Origin: an uncultured Chlorobiota bacterium
GTDB taxonomy: Bacteria > Bacteroidota > Ignavibacteria > UBA10030 > UBA6906
Direction: 5' to 3'
Assembly: GCA_900696645.1 (NCBI GenBank)
Contig: CAADGV010000024.1
Coordinates: forward strand, 159,039-223,038
Length of the DNA stretch: 64,000 nt
A program made the translations under genes and the position numbers. The notes beneath the pieces are model-generated. The model did not search any database, was not told the DNA's origin, and was given only the letters and a program-made list of their open reading frames with translations. Shown here piece by piece: positions 25,513-33,402 of this stretch; position 1 is the first letter of the stretch; every line of letters starts with the position of its first letter.

Positions 25513-27864
25513 GTGGAAACAATAAACTTTGGAACAAACGGTGATATGCACGGAGGACTGCCGCGTGAATCCCATGTGCAGGAGTATGTCTCCATTATTC
25601 TTCGGGGAAAGTGGGTCATTCTTGCCTCGATGCTGCTTGCCACTGCCATCAGCGCATTCGTCACATTGCGCACCGATCCGGTGTACGAATCCGCGGCTCT
25701 TGTTCTTGTGGATATGAAAGGAAAAGGTGGCCAGCTTCCGTTCTTTGATTTTGCAGGGACGAGCTTCAACAAGATGACGAATGAGCTTGAAATCCTCAAA
25801 TCACGAACGATGGCGGAGGCGGTTGCTCAGGATCTGCTGAAGGACGCGGAACATGCCAGCCCGATCACAGAGGTAACCCCGATACTTCAGGTGATTGTTG
25901 ATGGCGTTCCCCAACAGAAACTCGCCAGCGTGAGGGAGGTTGCAGGGCGACTGCTCGGGTCGGTGTCGTTTGTTCCCATTCGTGACTCGGATATCATCCG
26001 GATCACGGCACGCAGCAATCACCGGGCGGAGGCGGCATTGCTTGCCAACACCTACATGAAGGTCTATGCCGAGCGTAACATGGATGCCAGCCGTACACGT
26101 TCCCGTGCTGTGCGCGAGTTCCTGCAGAGCCAGTTGGAAACCCGCAGAAGTGCCCTGGATACAGCCGAGGCATCCCTTCAGGCATACATGAAGTCTGCCG
26201 GCATGGTCTCGCTCGACGGTGAGTCCAACAAGGTTGTAGCCCAGTTATCTCAACTCGAGGCAAACCGCGACGCCATCGAGGTGGAAATTCGCTCGAAGGA
26301 AACCGCACTCGCTTCCTACCGTGAAGAGATTACCAAGCAGGAACCCAGCGTTGCACGAACGCTCGGCGAATCGAGCGATGCGTATATCCGCTTGCTGCAG
26401 GACAAGCTTGCCGCACTTGAGGTACAGCGTGATGTTGTCATTGCCCAGAATCCCGCGCTTGCCGGACAGTCTATTTACTCCGAGAAATTGAAGGAAATTG
26501 ATTCTCAAATCTCAGCCCTGAAGAAGAATCTCAAATCACGAACAGAAGCATTCCTTAAAACCATCGGCTCCGGCGACGACGGCATTGGAAGCGCTGCATT
26601 TGTCGGGCAGATGAGGCAGAAGATTGTGGAGCAACAGATTGAGTTGGAAGCTCTTGATTCTCGCAAGCGGGCTCTGCAGTCTGTTATTTCACAATACGAG
26701 CGGCAGTTCAACCAGATCCCGGAGAAAAGTATTGAACTGGCGAAACTCCAACGGGCTAGGCTCAGTAACGAGAAACTCTACCTCCTCGTCGAGGAAAAGT
26801 ACAACGAAGCCGCCATTACCGAAAAATCCGAATTCGGGTACGTTGACATCATCGATCCGGCAATTGTGCCGGGCGGGCCCGTCAGTCCGAACATGCGCAA
26901 GAACCTCATTCTTGGCCTGTTAGTCGGCCTCGGACTTGGTGTAGCGTACGTCCTCCTGCGTTCCTATCTCGATGTTCGGGTGAGAACTCCCGAGGATCTG
27001 AAGCGATTCGGGTTCATTCCGCTTTCCGCCGTGCATCAAATGGACAATGTGCCCAGACAGGAGGGATCCACAGGAAACGGGCATTCCCATCACGAAAGTA
27101 CCGATTTCGACCCGCATCTGGTTGCGTACCACAATCCGCTGTCGCCTCTCGCCGAGGCGTACCGCCGTTTGCGTACGAACGTTCTGTACGCACAACTTGA
27201 CACGCCGCTGAAGAGTTTTCTGGTTACGAGCGCAAACCCGTCGGAAGGGAAATCCACCACTATCTCCAATCTTGCTGTTGCATTTGCACAAGCCGAAAAG
27301 AGGGTGTTATTAGTTGATGCGGATATGCGTCGGTCGACAATTCACAACTACTTCAGGATCAACAAGAACCCGGGGCTCACGGATGTCTTTGTAGGGAGTG
27401 TCACCATTGATGAGGCACTGAACAAGAATGTTGTGGAGAATCTGGACGTGCTGTGTTGCGGTACAACGCCTCCCAATCCGGCGGAACTTCTCGGCTCGCG
27501 CAGAATGCGTGAATTCATCGAACAGATGAGCGGGAAGTACGACATCCTGATGTTCGATTCGCCGCCGCTGCTTGCCGTCACGGATGCGGCCGTTCTCTCG
27601 ACTGTTGTCGATGGGGCAATTCTTGTAGCTTCCGCTGGGAAGACCCGTGCCACGGCAATCTACCGTGCAACAGAATCTCTGGCCAGTGTCGGGGGAAAAG
27701 TACTCGGCGTGCTGCTCAACAATTTTGATGTCAAGAAAGCATACGGCGGCTACTACGGCAGCTACGGCTACAGTTACTACGCGCACAACTACGGCTACTA
27801 CCATTCCAACGGAAACGGTGAAAGCCCCAAGAAGCGAAAGAAGTCCCTGCGAAGAAGTGCATGA
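25513..27864 (+). CDS. Polysaccharide co-polymerase fused to BY-kinase (Wzc/Wzz type)
   Basis: 783 residues from a GTG preceded by AAGGTG. The Wzz chain-length domain has its first membrane helix at ~32-52 (WVILASMLLATAISAFV), a periplasmic coiled-coil region ~180-420, and a second helix at ~463-482 after the PxxPxxP-like IVPGGPVSPNMRKN. The cytoplasmic tyrosine kinase has Walker A SANPSEGKSTT (~573), Walker A' VLLVDADMRR and Walker B ILMFDSPPL. The tail (~745-772) holds ten Tyr residues in GGYYGSYGYSYY and neighbouring residues, the autophosphorylation cluster. It controls chain length and export of the polysaccharide made by the downstream cluster. The stop overlaps the next start (ATGA). 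Confidence 0.93.
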   Translation: METINFGTNGDMHGGLPRESHVQEYVSIILRGKWVILASMLLATAISAFVTLRTDPVYESAALVLVDMKGKGGQLPFFDFAGTSFNKMTNELEILKSRTMAEAVAQDLLKDAEHASPITEVTPILQVIVDGVPQQKLASVREVAGRLLGSVSFVPIRDSDIIRITARSNHRAEAALLANTYMKVYAERNMDASRTRSRAVREFLQSQLETRRSALDTAEASLQAYMKSAGMVSLDGESNKVVAQLSQLEANRDAIEVEIRSKETALASYREEITKQEPSVARTLGESSDAYIRLLQDKLAALEVQRDVVIAQNPALAGQSIYSEKLKEIDSQISALKKNLKSRTEAFLKTIGSGDDGIGSAAFVGQMRQKIVEQQIELEALDSRKRALQSVISQYERQFNQIPEKSIELAKLQRARLSNEKLYLLVEEKYNEAAITEKSEFGYVDIIDPAIVPGGPVSPNMRKNLILGLLVGLGLGVAYVLLRSYLDVRVRTPEDLKRFGFIPLSAVHQMDNVPRQEGSTGNGHSHHESTDFDPHLVAYHNPLSPLAEAYRRLRTNVLYAQLDTPLKSFLVTSANPSEGKSTTISNLAVAFAQAEKRVLLVDADMRRSTIHNYFRINKNPGLTDVFVGSVTIDEALNKNVVENLDVLCCGTTPPNPAELLGSRRMREFIEQMSGKYDILMFDSPPLLAVTDAAVLSTVVDGAILVASAGKTRATAIYRATESLASVGGKVLGVLLNNFDVKKAYGGYYGSYGYSYYAHNYGYYHSNGNGESPKKRKKSLRRSA

Positions 27865-28406
27865 CGTTTCATCCACCATCTGTCTGGAAGATCATGAAGA
27901 ATTTCCTTCTGTTCGGTATTATCGGCGTTACGACGGTTCTGCTGTCTGCATCTGCACATGCGCAGCTCGATCAAACAGGGCTGCTTTCCGCCACATCGGT
28001 GGGAACCACGACGTCGAACTTCTATTTCGCGAAGCCTAATGAGCTGACCATCATCGTGAATGTTTTGGGGTTTGTGCAAAAACCCGGACGGTACGAAATC
28101 TCCAGCACCATCGATCTCATCAACCTGCTTGCACTTGCCGGCGGACCCTCTTCGGACGGAACACTGAAGGGGGTGAAAATCTCCCGACTCGTTCGAAACG
28201 AGGAACGCTTTGCCCGGCAGGAATTCACCATCGATCTAAATGATCTGACACGGGTTGGCGCGGAACAACTCGCTTTACAGCCCGGCGATGTTGTGGAGGT
28301 TGACAGATCCACGTGGTCGGTTGTACGTGATATCTTCGGTGTTGTGGGGTATGCTGCCGTGATTACAACAACCGCAGCCACGGTCATCAATCTGGCCCGG
28401 AGATAA
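27861..28406 (+). CDS. SLBB-domain polysaccharide export-associated protein, short form
   Basis: 181 residues. Signal peptide about 12-33 (ends AHAQ). One SLBB-type domain (~55-150) includes VLGFVQKPGRYEISSTIDLINLLALAGG and LQPGDVVEV. A C-terminal hydrophobic helix (YAAVITTTAATVI) follows. The N-terminal polysaccharide-export domain that defines Wza-type secretins is missing, and the protein is about half Wza length. It overlaps the BY-kinase stop by 4 bp. It probably acts in the periplasm with the kinase/co-polymerase; a full outer-membrane exporter is not seen in this window. Confidence 0.8.
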   Translation: MTFHPPSVWKIMKNFLLFGIIGVTTVLLSASAHAQLDQTGLLSATSVGTTTSNFYFAKPNELTIIVNVLGFVQKPGRYEISSTIDLINLLALAGGPSSDGTLKGVKISRLVRNEERFARQEFTIDLNDLTRVGAEQLALQPGDVVEVDRSTWSVVRDIFGVVGYAAVITTTAATVINLARR

Positions 28407-28440
28407 GTTGTCCCACACAACGGTCAGGGGGTATTTCGCG

Positions 28441-29004
28441 ATGAACCATCTCATATCTGCAACAGGGCACACCGCACGGTGGTACGCGCTGTACACTCGT
28501 TCACGGTTTGAAAAGAAGATCGATGATGATTTTCGGCGGCGGGGAATTGAATGCTTCCTTCCGCTCGTGGAAGAGGTGCGTCTGTGGAGCGACCGGAAAA
28601 AGAAAGTGCTTGAGCCCCTGTTCAGAGGGTACATCTTTGTGCGAACGGATTTGCGCAACAAGGTCTCCATCCTCCAAACCGACGGCATCGTCCGGTTTGT
28701 GGGTGTGCGCAACACGCCATCTCCTGTTCCGGAACAACAAATCAACTGGGTTCGCATTCTTGCAGGCTCGCCTGATGCGATTCGTCGCGAAGAGTATGTG
28801 AGCGTGGGCGAGGTTGTACGGATCACTGCGGGTCAGTTCAAAGGTGTAGAAGGATTTGTCATGAAAGTGAAGGATACGGCTCGTGTTGCCGTGTCGCTGT
28901 CGTGCATTGCCCAATCGGTATCTGTGGAAGTGCCGCAGGAATTTTTGGAGAGAATCGATCAACCTGTCGCTGAACCAAGTATCGGTTTCGTTCGCAGGCT
29001 GTAG
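28441..29004 (+). CDS. UpxY/RfaH-like NusG-family transcription antiterminator
   Basis: 187 residues from the ATG at 28441, preceded by CAGGGGGT at good spacing; a TTG 33 bp upstream is the alternative start. The NGN domain (~10-110) has RWYALYTRSRFEKKI, FLPLVEEVRLWSDRKKKV and EPLFRGYIFV, then a KOW motif (VSVGEVVRITAGQFKGVEGFVMKV). In this size class and context such proteins allow RNA polymerase to read through long polysaccharide operons. It lies third in the cluster, directly after the kinase and SLBB genes, ahead of ~35 kb of sugar genes. A sequence similar to the ops element lies about 110 bp downstream. Confidence 0.9.
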   Translation: MNHLISATGHTARWYALYTRSRFEKKIDDDFRRRGIECFLPLVEEVRLWSDRKKKVLEPLFRGYIFVRTDLRNKVSILQTDGIVRFVGVRNTPSPVPEQQINWVRILAGSPDAIRREEYVSVGEVVRITAGQFKGVEGFVMKVKDTARVAVSLSCIAQSVSVEVPQEFLERIDQPVAEPSIGFVRRL

Positions 29005-29019
29005 TTCAAGAATCTCTTT

Positions 29020-29051
29020 CGACGTCGTTGACAGACTCGTCCGTGACGTCG
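29020..29051 (+). promoter_or_regulatory. Leader hairpin after the antiterminator gene
   Basis: CGACGTC (29020-29026) and GACGTCG (29045-29051) form a perfect 7-bp stem with an 18-nt loop, 16 bp after the stop of the NusG-like gene. It could be an attenuator or pause hairpin ahead of the sugar genes. Confidence 0.4.
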
Positions 29052-29114
29052 CATTGTAAGACCATGTCCGAGTAGGCCGCATCGTGCAGCTCAAAAAGCA
29101 CAATGTGACTGAAA

Positions 29115-29127
29115 GGGCGGAGCGTGC
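29115..29127 (+). promoter_or_regulatory. ops-like element (one base short)
   Basis: GGGCGGAGCGTGC matches the RfaH-recruiting ops sequence GGGCGGTAGCGTGC except for the absence of the T after GGCGG. It is preceded by CTGAAA, as in JUMPstart leaders. It lies between the antiterminator and the first downstream gene. The missing base is important in the E. coli element, so function is uncertain. Confidence 0.35.
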
Positions 29128-29140
29128 CTGAGAGGACAAG

Positions 29141-29175
29141 TCCCAAATCCCAATTGCCAAATTCCAAGTACCAAG
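29141..29175 (+). repeat. Heptamer array, left arm of first S23 cassette
   Basis: Five back-to-back heptamers: TCCCAAA, TCCCAAT, TGCCAAA, TTCCAAG, TACCAAG (consensus TNCCAAR). They end 28 bp before the four-helix-bundle gene. The same motif in inverted orientation follows that gene. Confidence 0.8.
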
Positions 29176-29203
29176 CAGCGACCGCGGAGCCTATTGACGA
29201 AAC

Positions 29204-29563
29204 ATGATGAACACAGACCGTCCATATGACCTTGAGGAGCGGACGTTCCTGTTTGCAAAGGAAGTCGCACTCTTCTGCAAGCGTTTGCCGAAGAATGTCG
29301 AGAACATAGAATACATCAAACAGGTCATACGATCATCAGGCTCAGTCGGTGCGAATTACATTGAGGCCAATGAATCGTTGGGAGAAAAAGACTTTTCACT
29401 GAGGTTAAAGATCAGCCGTAAGGAAGCCAAAGAGTCGATGTACTGGTTACGACTCATTTGTGAGACAAACAATACCCAATTCGCCGGGTCCGGGACAGTT
29501 CTCGTGAATGAGGCGAATGAATTGCGGAAAATCCTTTCCACCATCATAAACAAAGCGAAATAG
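29204..29563 (+). CDS. Four-helix-bundle protein, S23/IVP family (first copy)
   Basis: 119 residues, all helical. It has the family's typical blocks: F(A)KEVALFCKRLPKN, YIKQVIRSSGSVGANYIEANE, FSLRLKISRKEAKESMYWLRLI and ANELRKILSTIINKAK. The family is named after proteins encoded in 23S rRNA intervening sequences, is related to the Avd protein of diversity-generating retroelements, and also occurs free-standing. Its role outside those settings is unknown. Here it lies inside a sugar operon, bracketed by inverted heptamer arrays, with no rRNA or reverse transcriptase nearby. The start may be either of two adjacent ATGs (29204, 29207). Confidence 0.9.
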   Translation: MMNTDRPYDLEERTFLFAKEVALFCKRLPKNVENIEYIKQVIRSSGSVGANYIEANESLGEKDFSLRLKISRKEAKESMYWLRLICETNNTQFAGSGTVLVNEANELRKILSTIINKAK

Positions 29564-29573
29564 GCACTTCATC

Positions 29574-29601
29574 ATTGGAATTTGGAGTTTGGACTTTGGA
29601 A
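29574..29601 (+). repeat. Heptamer array, right arm of first S23 cassette (inverted)
   Basis: ATTGGAA, TTTGGAG, TTTGGAC, TTTGGAA: four in-phase heptamers whose complement is TNCCAAN, the motif of the left arm. The array begins 10 bp after the S23 stop and ends 14 bp before the next gene's ATG. Confidence 0.8.
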
Positions 29602-29615
29602 TTTCACATAGAATT

Positions 29616-30917
29616 ATGAGTATCAAACAGGAGTTTCTCAAGAGAATTGACTCAAGAGATGCCCGGATCGGCATCATCGGCCTCGGCTACGTCGGATTGC
29701 CGCTCGGACTCTGCTTCGCGGAGAAGAAGTTTCGCTGCGTCGGCTTTGATATCGACCGGAAAAAGACCGACGCATTGTCGAAAGGCGAATCGTATATCAA
29801 ACACATTCCTTCCGAACGCATCAGGCAGGCTGTCTGTTCAGGGATGTTCAGCGCGACAACAGACTTTTCGAAGATTGCGGAGTGTGACGCTGTTCTGATT
29901 GCCGTACCGACACCGTTGAACAAGAATCGCGAGCCTGACATGTCGTACATCGTCAGTACGTGCGAGACGGTTACACCGTATGTGCGTGCAGGTCAGTTGT
30001 TCGTGCTGGAGTCAACTACCTATCCCGGCACAACGGACGAGGTGGTCGTTCCGATTCTCGAATCAACCGGATTGAAATGCGATGTTGACTTCTTCGCGGC
30101 CTTTTCTCCCGAGCGTGAGGATCCGAACAACAAGGAATACCGGACCGAGACGATCCCGAAAGTCGTCGGTGCAACATCACCTGAAGGACTGGCCGTTGCG
30201 GACAGGCTCTACTCACAGATCGTCGTGCGAACCGTTCCTGTTTCTTCAACGCGTGTTGCCGAGGCGACAAAACTGATGGAGAACATCTTCCGCTCTGTAA
30301 ACATCGCCCTCGTGAATGAGTTGAAAGTCGCCTTCATGAAAATGGGAATTGATGTGTGGGAAGTGATCGAAGCAGCGAAGACAAAACCGTTCGGCTACAT
30401 GCCGTTCTATCCGGGTCCGGGACTCGGCGGCCACTGCATTCCTATCGATCCGTTCTATCTCACGTGGAAAGCACGAGAGTACGGAGTTGCTACGCGGTTC
30501 ATCGAGCTTGCAGGGGAGATCAATACTGCCATGCCGGACTTTGTTGTGCAACGAGTGATGGAAACACTCAATGACCATGGCAAGGCACTTAAAGGTTCGA
30601 AGATCCTGATCCTGGGTCTTGCATATAAAGCCAACGTTGACGACGACCGCGAATCTCCTTCTTATCATCTGATCGAGAAGTTGGAAGAGAAAGGGGCAAC
30701 CGTGAGCTACAACGATCCGTTCGTTCCCGTTATTCGTCCCTCCCGTGAATGGTCGAAGTATGCCGGCCGCGAGTCGGTGGAAGTAAGCAACAACTACGAT
30801 CTCATCCTCATCGCCACACCGCATGACGAATACAGGAAAATGGATTTCAGTAGCTTCTCCGCGCCGATTGTGGATACGAGAAATATTGTGTCCGGCGGTA
30901 GAGCATACAAGGCTTAG
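29616..30917 (+). CDS. Nucleotide-sugar dehydrogenase (UDP-HexNAc 6-dehydrogenase, WbpA/WecC type)
   Basis: 433 residues from the ATG at 29616; the frame extends upstream into the heptamer array (TTG 29589) but those codons are repeat-derived. N-terminal NAD-binding GIIGLGYVGLPLGL; middle AEATKLMENIFRSVNIALVNEL; catalytic Cys in GPGLGGHCIPIDPFYLTWKA; C-terminal ILGLAYKANVDDDRESP. It oxidises the 6-OH of a UDP-N-acetylhexosamine to the uronic acid, giving an acidic sugar for the polysaccharide. The repeats on both sides leave no obvious Shine-Dalgarno. Confidence 0.92.
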   Translation: MSIKQEFLKRIDSRDARIGIIGLGYVGLPLGLCFAEKKFRCVGFDIDRKKTDALSKGESYIKHIPSERIRQAVCSGMFSATTDFSKIAECDAVLIAVPTPLNKNREPDMSYIVSTCETVTPYVRAGQLFVLESTTYPGTTDEVVVPILESTGLKCDVDFFAAFSPEREDPNNKEYRTETIPKVVGATSPEGLAVADRLYSQIVVRTVPVSSTRVAEATKLMENIFRSVNIALVNELKVAFMKMGIDVWEVIEAAKTKPFGYMPFYPGPGLGGHCIPIDPFYLTWKAREYGVATRFIELAGEINTAMPDFVVQRVMETLNDHGKALKGSKILILGLAYKANVDDDRESPSYHLIEKLEEKGATVSYNDPFVPVIRPSREWSKYAGRESVEVSNNYDLILIATPHDEYRKMDFSSFSAPIVDTRNIVSGGRAYKA

Positions 30918-30919
30918 CT

Positions 30920-30961
30920 GATTGTTGTTTGTTGATGGTTGATTGTTGACAGTCGATGGTG
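30920..30961 (+). repeat. Heptamer array, left arm of second S23 cassette
   Basis: Six in-phase heptamers: GATTGTT, GTTTGTT, GATGGTT, GATTGTT, GACAGTC, GATGGTG. They begin two bases after the stop of the dehydrogenase gene. The motif differs from the first cassette's. Confidence 0.8.
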
Positions 30962-30995
30962 TATCATGTGAAGTCACAAACACGTGTGGTGCATC

Positions 30996-31418
30996 ATGAA
31001 CGAACAACAGCCATCAGCGAAGGAACCCCTCAGGTCAGCGATTCACAAGTTGGAAGATCTCGAGTGTTACGTGAGGGCCAGGGCATTTCGAAAGCGTGTC
31101 TCCGAGACTTGTAAGCTCCTGCCGAAAGAAGAACAGTTTCGTTTGAGAGATCAACTGCTCAGATCGTCGAGATCCGTTGCGGCCAATATTGCAGAAGGCT
31201 ATGGTCGTCACCATCATCAGGAAAATCTCCAGTTCTGTCGTCAGGCCCGCGGTTCACTAACGGAGACAATCGAACATTTGAATTGTGCACTTGACGAGAG
31301 ATTTGTCGACGATGCACTGTACACTTTGCTGCGAGAGGAAAGCGACACATTGCTGAAGATCCTCAACGGCTACATCTCATACCTTCGAAAAGCAGCGGCA
31401 GCGGCAAAATCACGATAA
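30996..31418 (+). CDS. Four-helix-bundle protein, S23/IVP family (second copy)
   Basis: 140 residues from the ATG at 30996 (an in-frame GTG 12 bp upstream is possible). Family blocks: LEDLECYVRARAFRKRVSETCKLLP, RLRDQLLRSSRSVAANIAEGYGR, NLQFCRQARGSLTETIEHLNCAL and LLKILNGYISYLRKAA. It is clearly diverged from the copy 1.4 kb upstream, so this is not a recent local duplication. It is likewise bracketed by inverted heptamer arrays, here of the GATTGTT type. Confidence 0.9.
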   Translation: MNEQQPSAKEPLRSAIHKLEDLECYVRARAFRKRVSETCKLLPKEEQFRLRDQLLRSSRSVAANIAEGYGRHHHQENLQFCRQARGSLTETIEHLNCALDERFVDDALYTLLREESDTLLKILNGYISYLRKAAAAAKSR

Positions 31419-31445
31419 TCCCATCGCAGCACAGCCAAGGCGTTG

Positions 31446-31473
31446 AACCATCAACTAACAACTATCAACAATC
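31446..31473 (+). repeat. Heptamer array, right arm of second S23 cassette (inverted)
   Basis: AACCATC, AACTAAC, AACTATC, AACAATC: four in-phase heptamers complementary to the GATTGTT type of the left arm. The last one directly abuts the TTG start codon of the next gene at 31474. Confidence 0.8.
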
Positions 31474-32484
31474 TTGCCTGAATACCTCGTCACCGGTTCC
31501 GCCGGCTTCATCGGCTACCACCTTGCTGAGCGGCTGCTCAATGACGGCGTGCGGGTTGTCGGGCTAGACAACATGAATGCGTACTACGATGTCAGTCTGA
31601 AGGAGGCGCGGCTCGAACGGCTTCGACGCCACAAGGGATTCAAGTTTGAGAAACTCGACCTTGCAGACCGGAGCGGGATGGAACGGCTGTTCGCTGAACA
31701 CACCTTCGATGTGGTTGTCAATCTGGCGGCGCAGGCGGGCGTCCGTTACTCGCTTACCAATCCGCATGCGTACATCGATTCGAACATTGTCGGGTTTTTG
31801 AATATCCTTGAAGGATGCAGGCACGCGAAGGTGAAGCATCTCGTCTTCGCATCCAGCAGCTCGGTGTACGGTGCCAACACCCAAATGCCCTTTGCCGTGT
31901 CGGACAATGTCGATCATCCAGTATCGTTGTACGCGGCAAGCAAAAAGTCAAACGAGTTGATGGCGCATTCGTATGCACATTTGTACAAGCTTCCGTGTAC
32001 AGGACTTCGTTTCTTTTCCGTGTACGGCCCGTGGGGGAGACCGGACATGGCGATGTTCTTGTTCACGAAGGCGATCCTGGAGGGGAAGCCAATCGACGTG
32101 TACAACAACGGCGACCTGCAACGCGACTTCACCTACATTGACGATATTGTCGAGGGAGTTGCGCGTGTCGCAGCACGAATCCCGTCCGCAGACCCGGCAT
32201 GGAACGGCGATGCTCCGAATCCCGCAACAAGCAAAGCGCCGTACCGTCTCTACAACATCGGCAATCATAATCCGGTACACCTGATGCACTTCATTGAACT
32301 GATCGAGAAGGCAGCAGGGCGGACGGCGGAAAAGCGATTTCTTCCGATGCAGCCCGGAGATGTGCCCGCAACATTTGCCGATGTGGACGATCTTGTGCAG
32401 GATGTCGGCTTTGCGCCGGCCACACCGATTGAAAAAGGAGTGAAGAAATTTGTGGAGTGGTACAGGGAGTATTATGGGTGTTGA
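31474..32484 (+). CDS. UDP-glucuronate 4-epimerase-like NAD-dependent epimerase
   Basis: 336 residues. The start must be TTG at 31474, because the Rossmann motif ([14 protein letters not shown]) begins at residue 4. Catalytic SSSVYG and YAASKKSNE (the YxxxK pair), and an active-site end [14 protein letters not shown]. The motif [17 protein letters not shown] near residue 30-46 is typical of UDP-glucuronate/UDP-GlcNAc-uronate epimerases, which would convert the dehydrogenase product to the galacto form. The heptamer array reaches right up to the start, so the ribosome binding site has either been replaced or is absent. Confidence 0.88.
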   Translation: MPEYLVTGSAGFIGYHLAERLLNDGVRVVGLDNMNAYYDVSLKEARLERLRRHKGFKFEKLDLADRSGMERLFAEHTFDVVVNLAAQAGVRYSLTNPHAYIDSNIVGFLNILEGCRHAKVKHLVFASSSSVYGANTQMPFAVSDNVDHPVSLYAASKKSNELMAHSYAHLYKLPCTGLRFFSVYGPWGRPDMAMFLFTKAILEGKPIDVYNNGDLQRDFTYIDDIVEGVARVAARIPSADPAWNGDAPNPATSKAPYRLYNIGNHNPVHLMHFIELIEKAAGRTAEKRFLPMQPGDVPATFADVDDLVQDVGFAPATPIEKGVKKFVEWYREYYGC

Positions 32485-32529
32485 GGATGAGGATGAGATT
32501 GATGGTTGATCGAAAATCGATTTGGAGAA

Positions 32530-33357
32530 ATGGAAACACAGGCAGTAGTGAATACTTCGCGTAGCAATCCCGGTTGGCAAGGGGTGGGAACACCCGGAAT
32601 TGAGTATTTCTCAGGGCGTGTGAAGAGTATTCTTTCAGGGCTAACAACATTCAAACCGGGAACCGGAAACCTTCTTCTTGCCACACTTGCAGACTTCTGG
32701 AATAACTGGATTCTTCCGTATAAAAGGGCGAACTGTGTCTGTTGTGGATGGAATGGCAGTTCTTTTCTGGCTTCAGCCAATTGGCGCACCGTAACCTTTC
32801 AATCCCGATGTCCCCATTGTGATTCGAGATCTCGCCATCGCGGCCTTGTCCGGTATTTGGACCTCCACGCGTCGGAACTGAATCATCGGCGGACGCTTTT
32901 GTTTGCTCCAGAGGGCATCATTCTCAAGTCACTCAGAAGAATCGGCATAGATATATTGCAAACAACTGACTTCATACTCGCTGACGTCGATTTTCCCGGC
33001 GAAGACATCCAGAAGCTTACGCTTGAAAACGCATCATTCGATCTGGTGCTGTGCAATCATGTGTTGGAGCACGTCGCTGATGACCAATCCGCTATCCGTG
33101 AATGCGCCAGGATTTTGAGCAGTGATGGTATTGCATTATTTACCATTCCCGGCGACTACGACAAGGCGGAAACCTGGTACTTCACGAGCCCTGATAGCAA
33201 CGGACATCATCGCCATTACGGGCTTGATGTTCTCACGAAATTCAAGAATGCGTTTCCGTTCGTTGAAGCAGTTGATATGTCAACATTTGGTTCGCGGGAG
33301 GACCATATTCGTTATCGTGATTTGTTGTTTGTTTGTAGAAAGAATAGCATTGCGTGA
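32530..33357 (+). CDS. Class I SAM-dependent methyltransferase with N-terminal Cys pairs
   Basis: 275 residues from the ATG at 32530 (TTTGGAGAA just before); an in-frame TTG at 32506 is the alternative. An N-terminal CVCCGWNG and CPHCDSRSRHRGL pair may bind zinc. The C-terminal half has the methyltransferase pattern FDLVLCNHVLEHVADDQSAIRECARIL and IALFTIPGDY. The usual glycine-rich SAM loop is weak, so the enzyme is a divergent member. Its target is probably a sugar or a lipid-linked glycan, inferred from context. Confidence 0.8.
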   Translation: METQAVVNTSRSNPGWQGVGTPGIEYFSGRVKSILSGLTTFKPGTGNLLLATLADFWNNWILPYKRANCVCCGWNGSSFLASANWRTVTFQSRCPHCDSRSRHRGLVRYLDLHASELNHRRTLLFAPEGIILKSLRRIGIDILQTTDFILADVDFPGEDIQKLTLENASFDLVLCNHVLEHVADDQSAIRECARILSSDGIALFTIPGDYDKAETWYFTSPDSNGHHRHYGLDVLTKFKNAFPFVEAVDMSTFGSREDHIRYRDLLFVCRKNSIA

Positions 33358-33402
33358 GGTACCGCGCGACACATTTGTTCTCAGCAATATGTATCCAATA
33401 AC

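Noticed and set aside
29589-29615. Start of the nucleotide-sugar dehydrogenase at TTG 29589
   Set aside because: These codons are the heptamer array; the ATG at 29616 gives the normal family N-terminus.
29204-31418. 23S rRNA intervening sequence
   Set aside because: There is no rRNA sequence on either side; both genes are flanked by sugar-enzyme genes.
29141-31473. Diversity-generating retroelement, because S23 proteins are related to Avd
   Set aside because: No reverse transcriptase and no template/variable repeat pair with adenine-directed differences is visible; the flanking repeats are simple heptamers.
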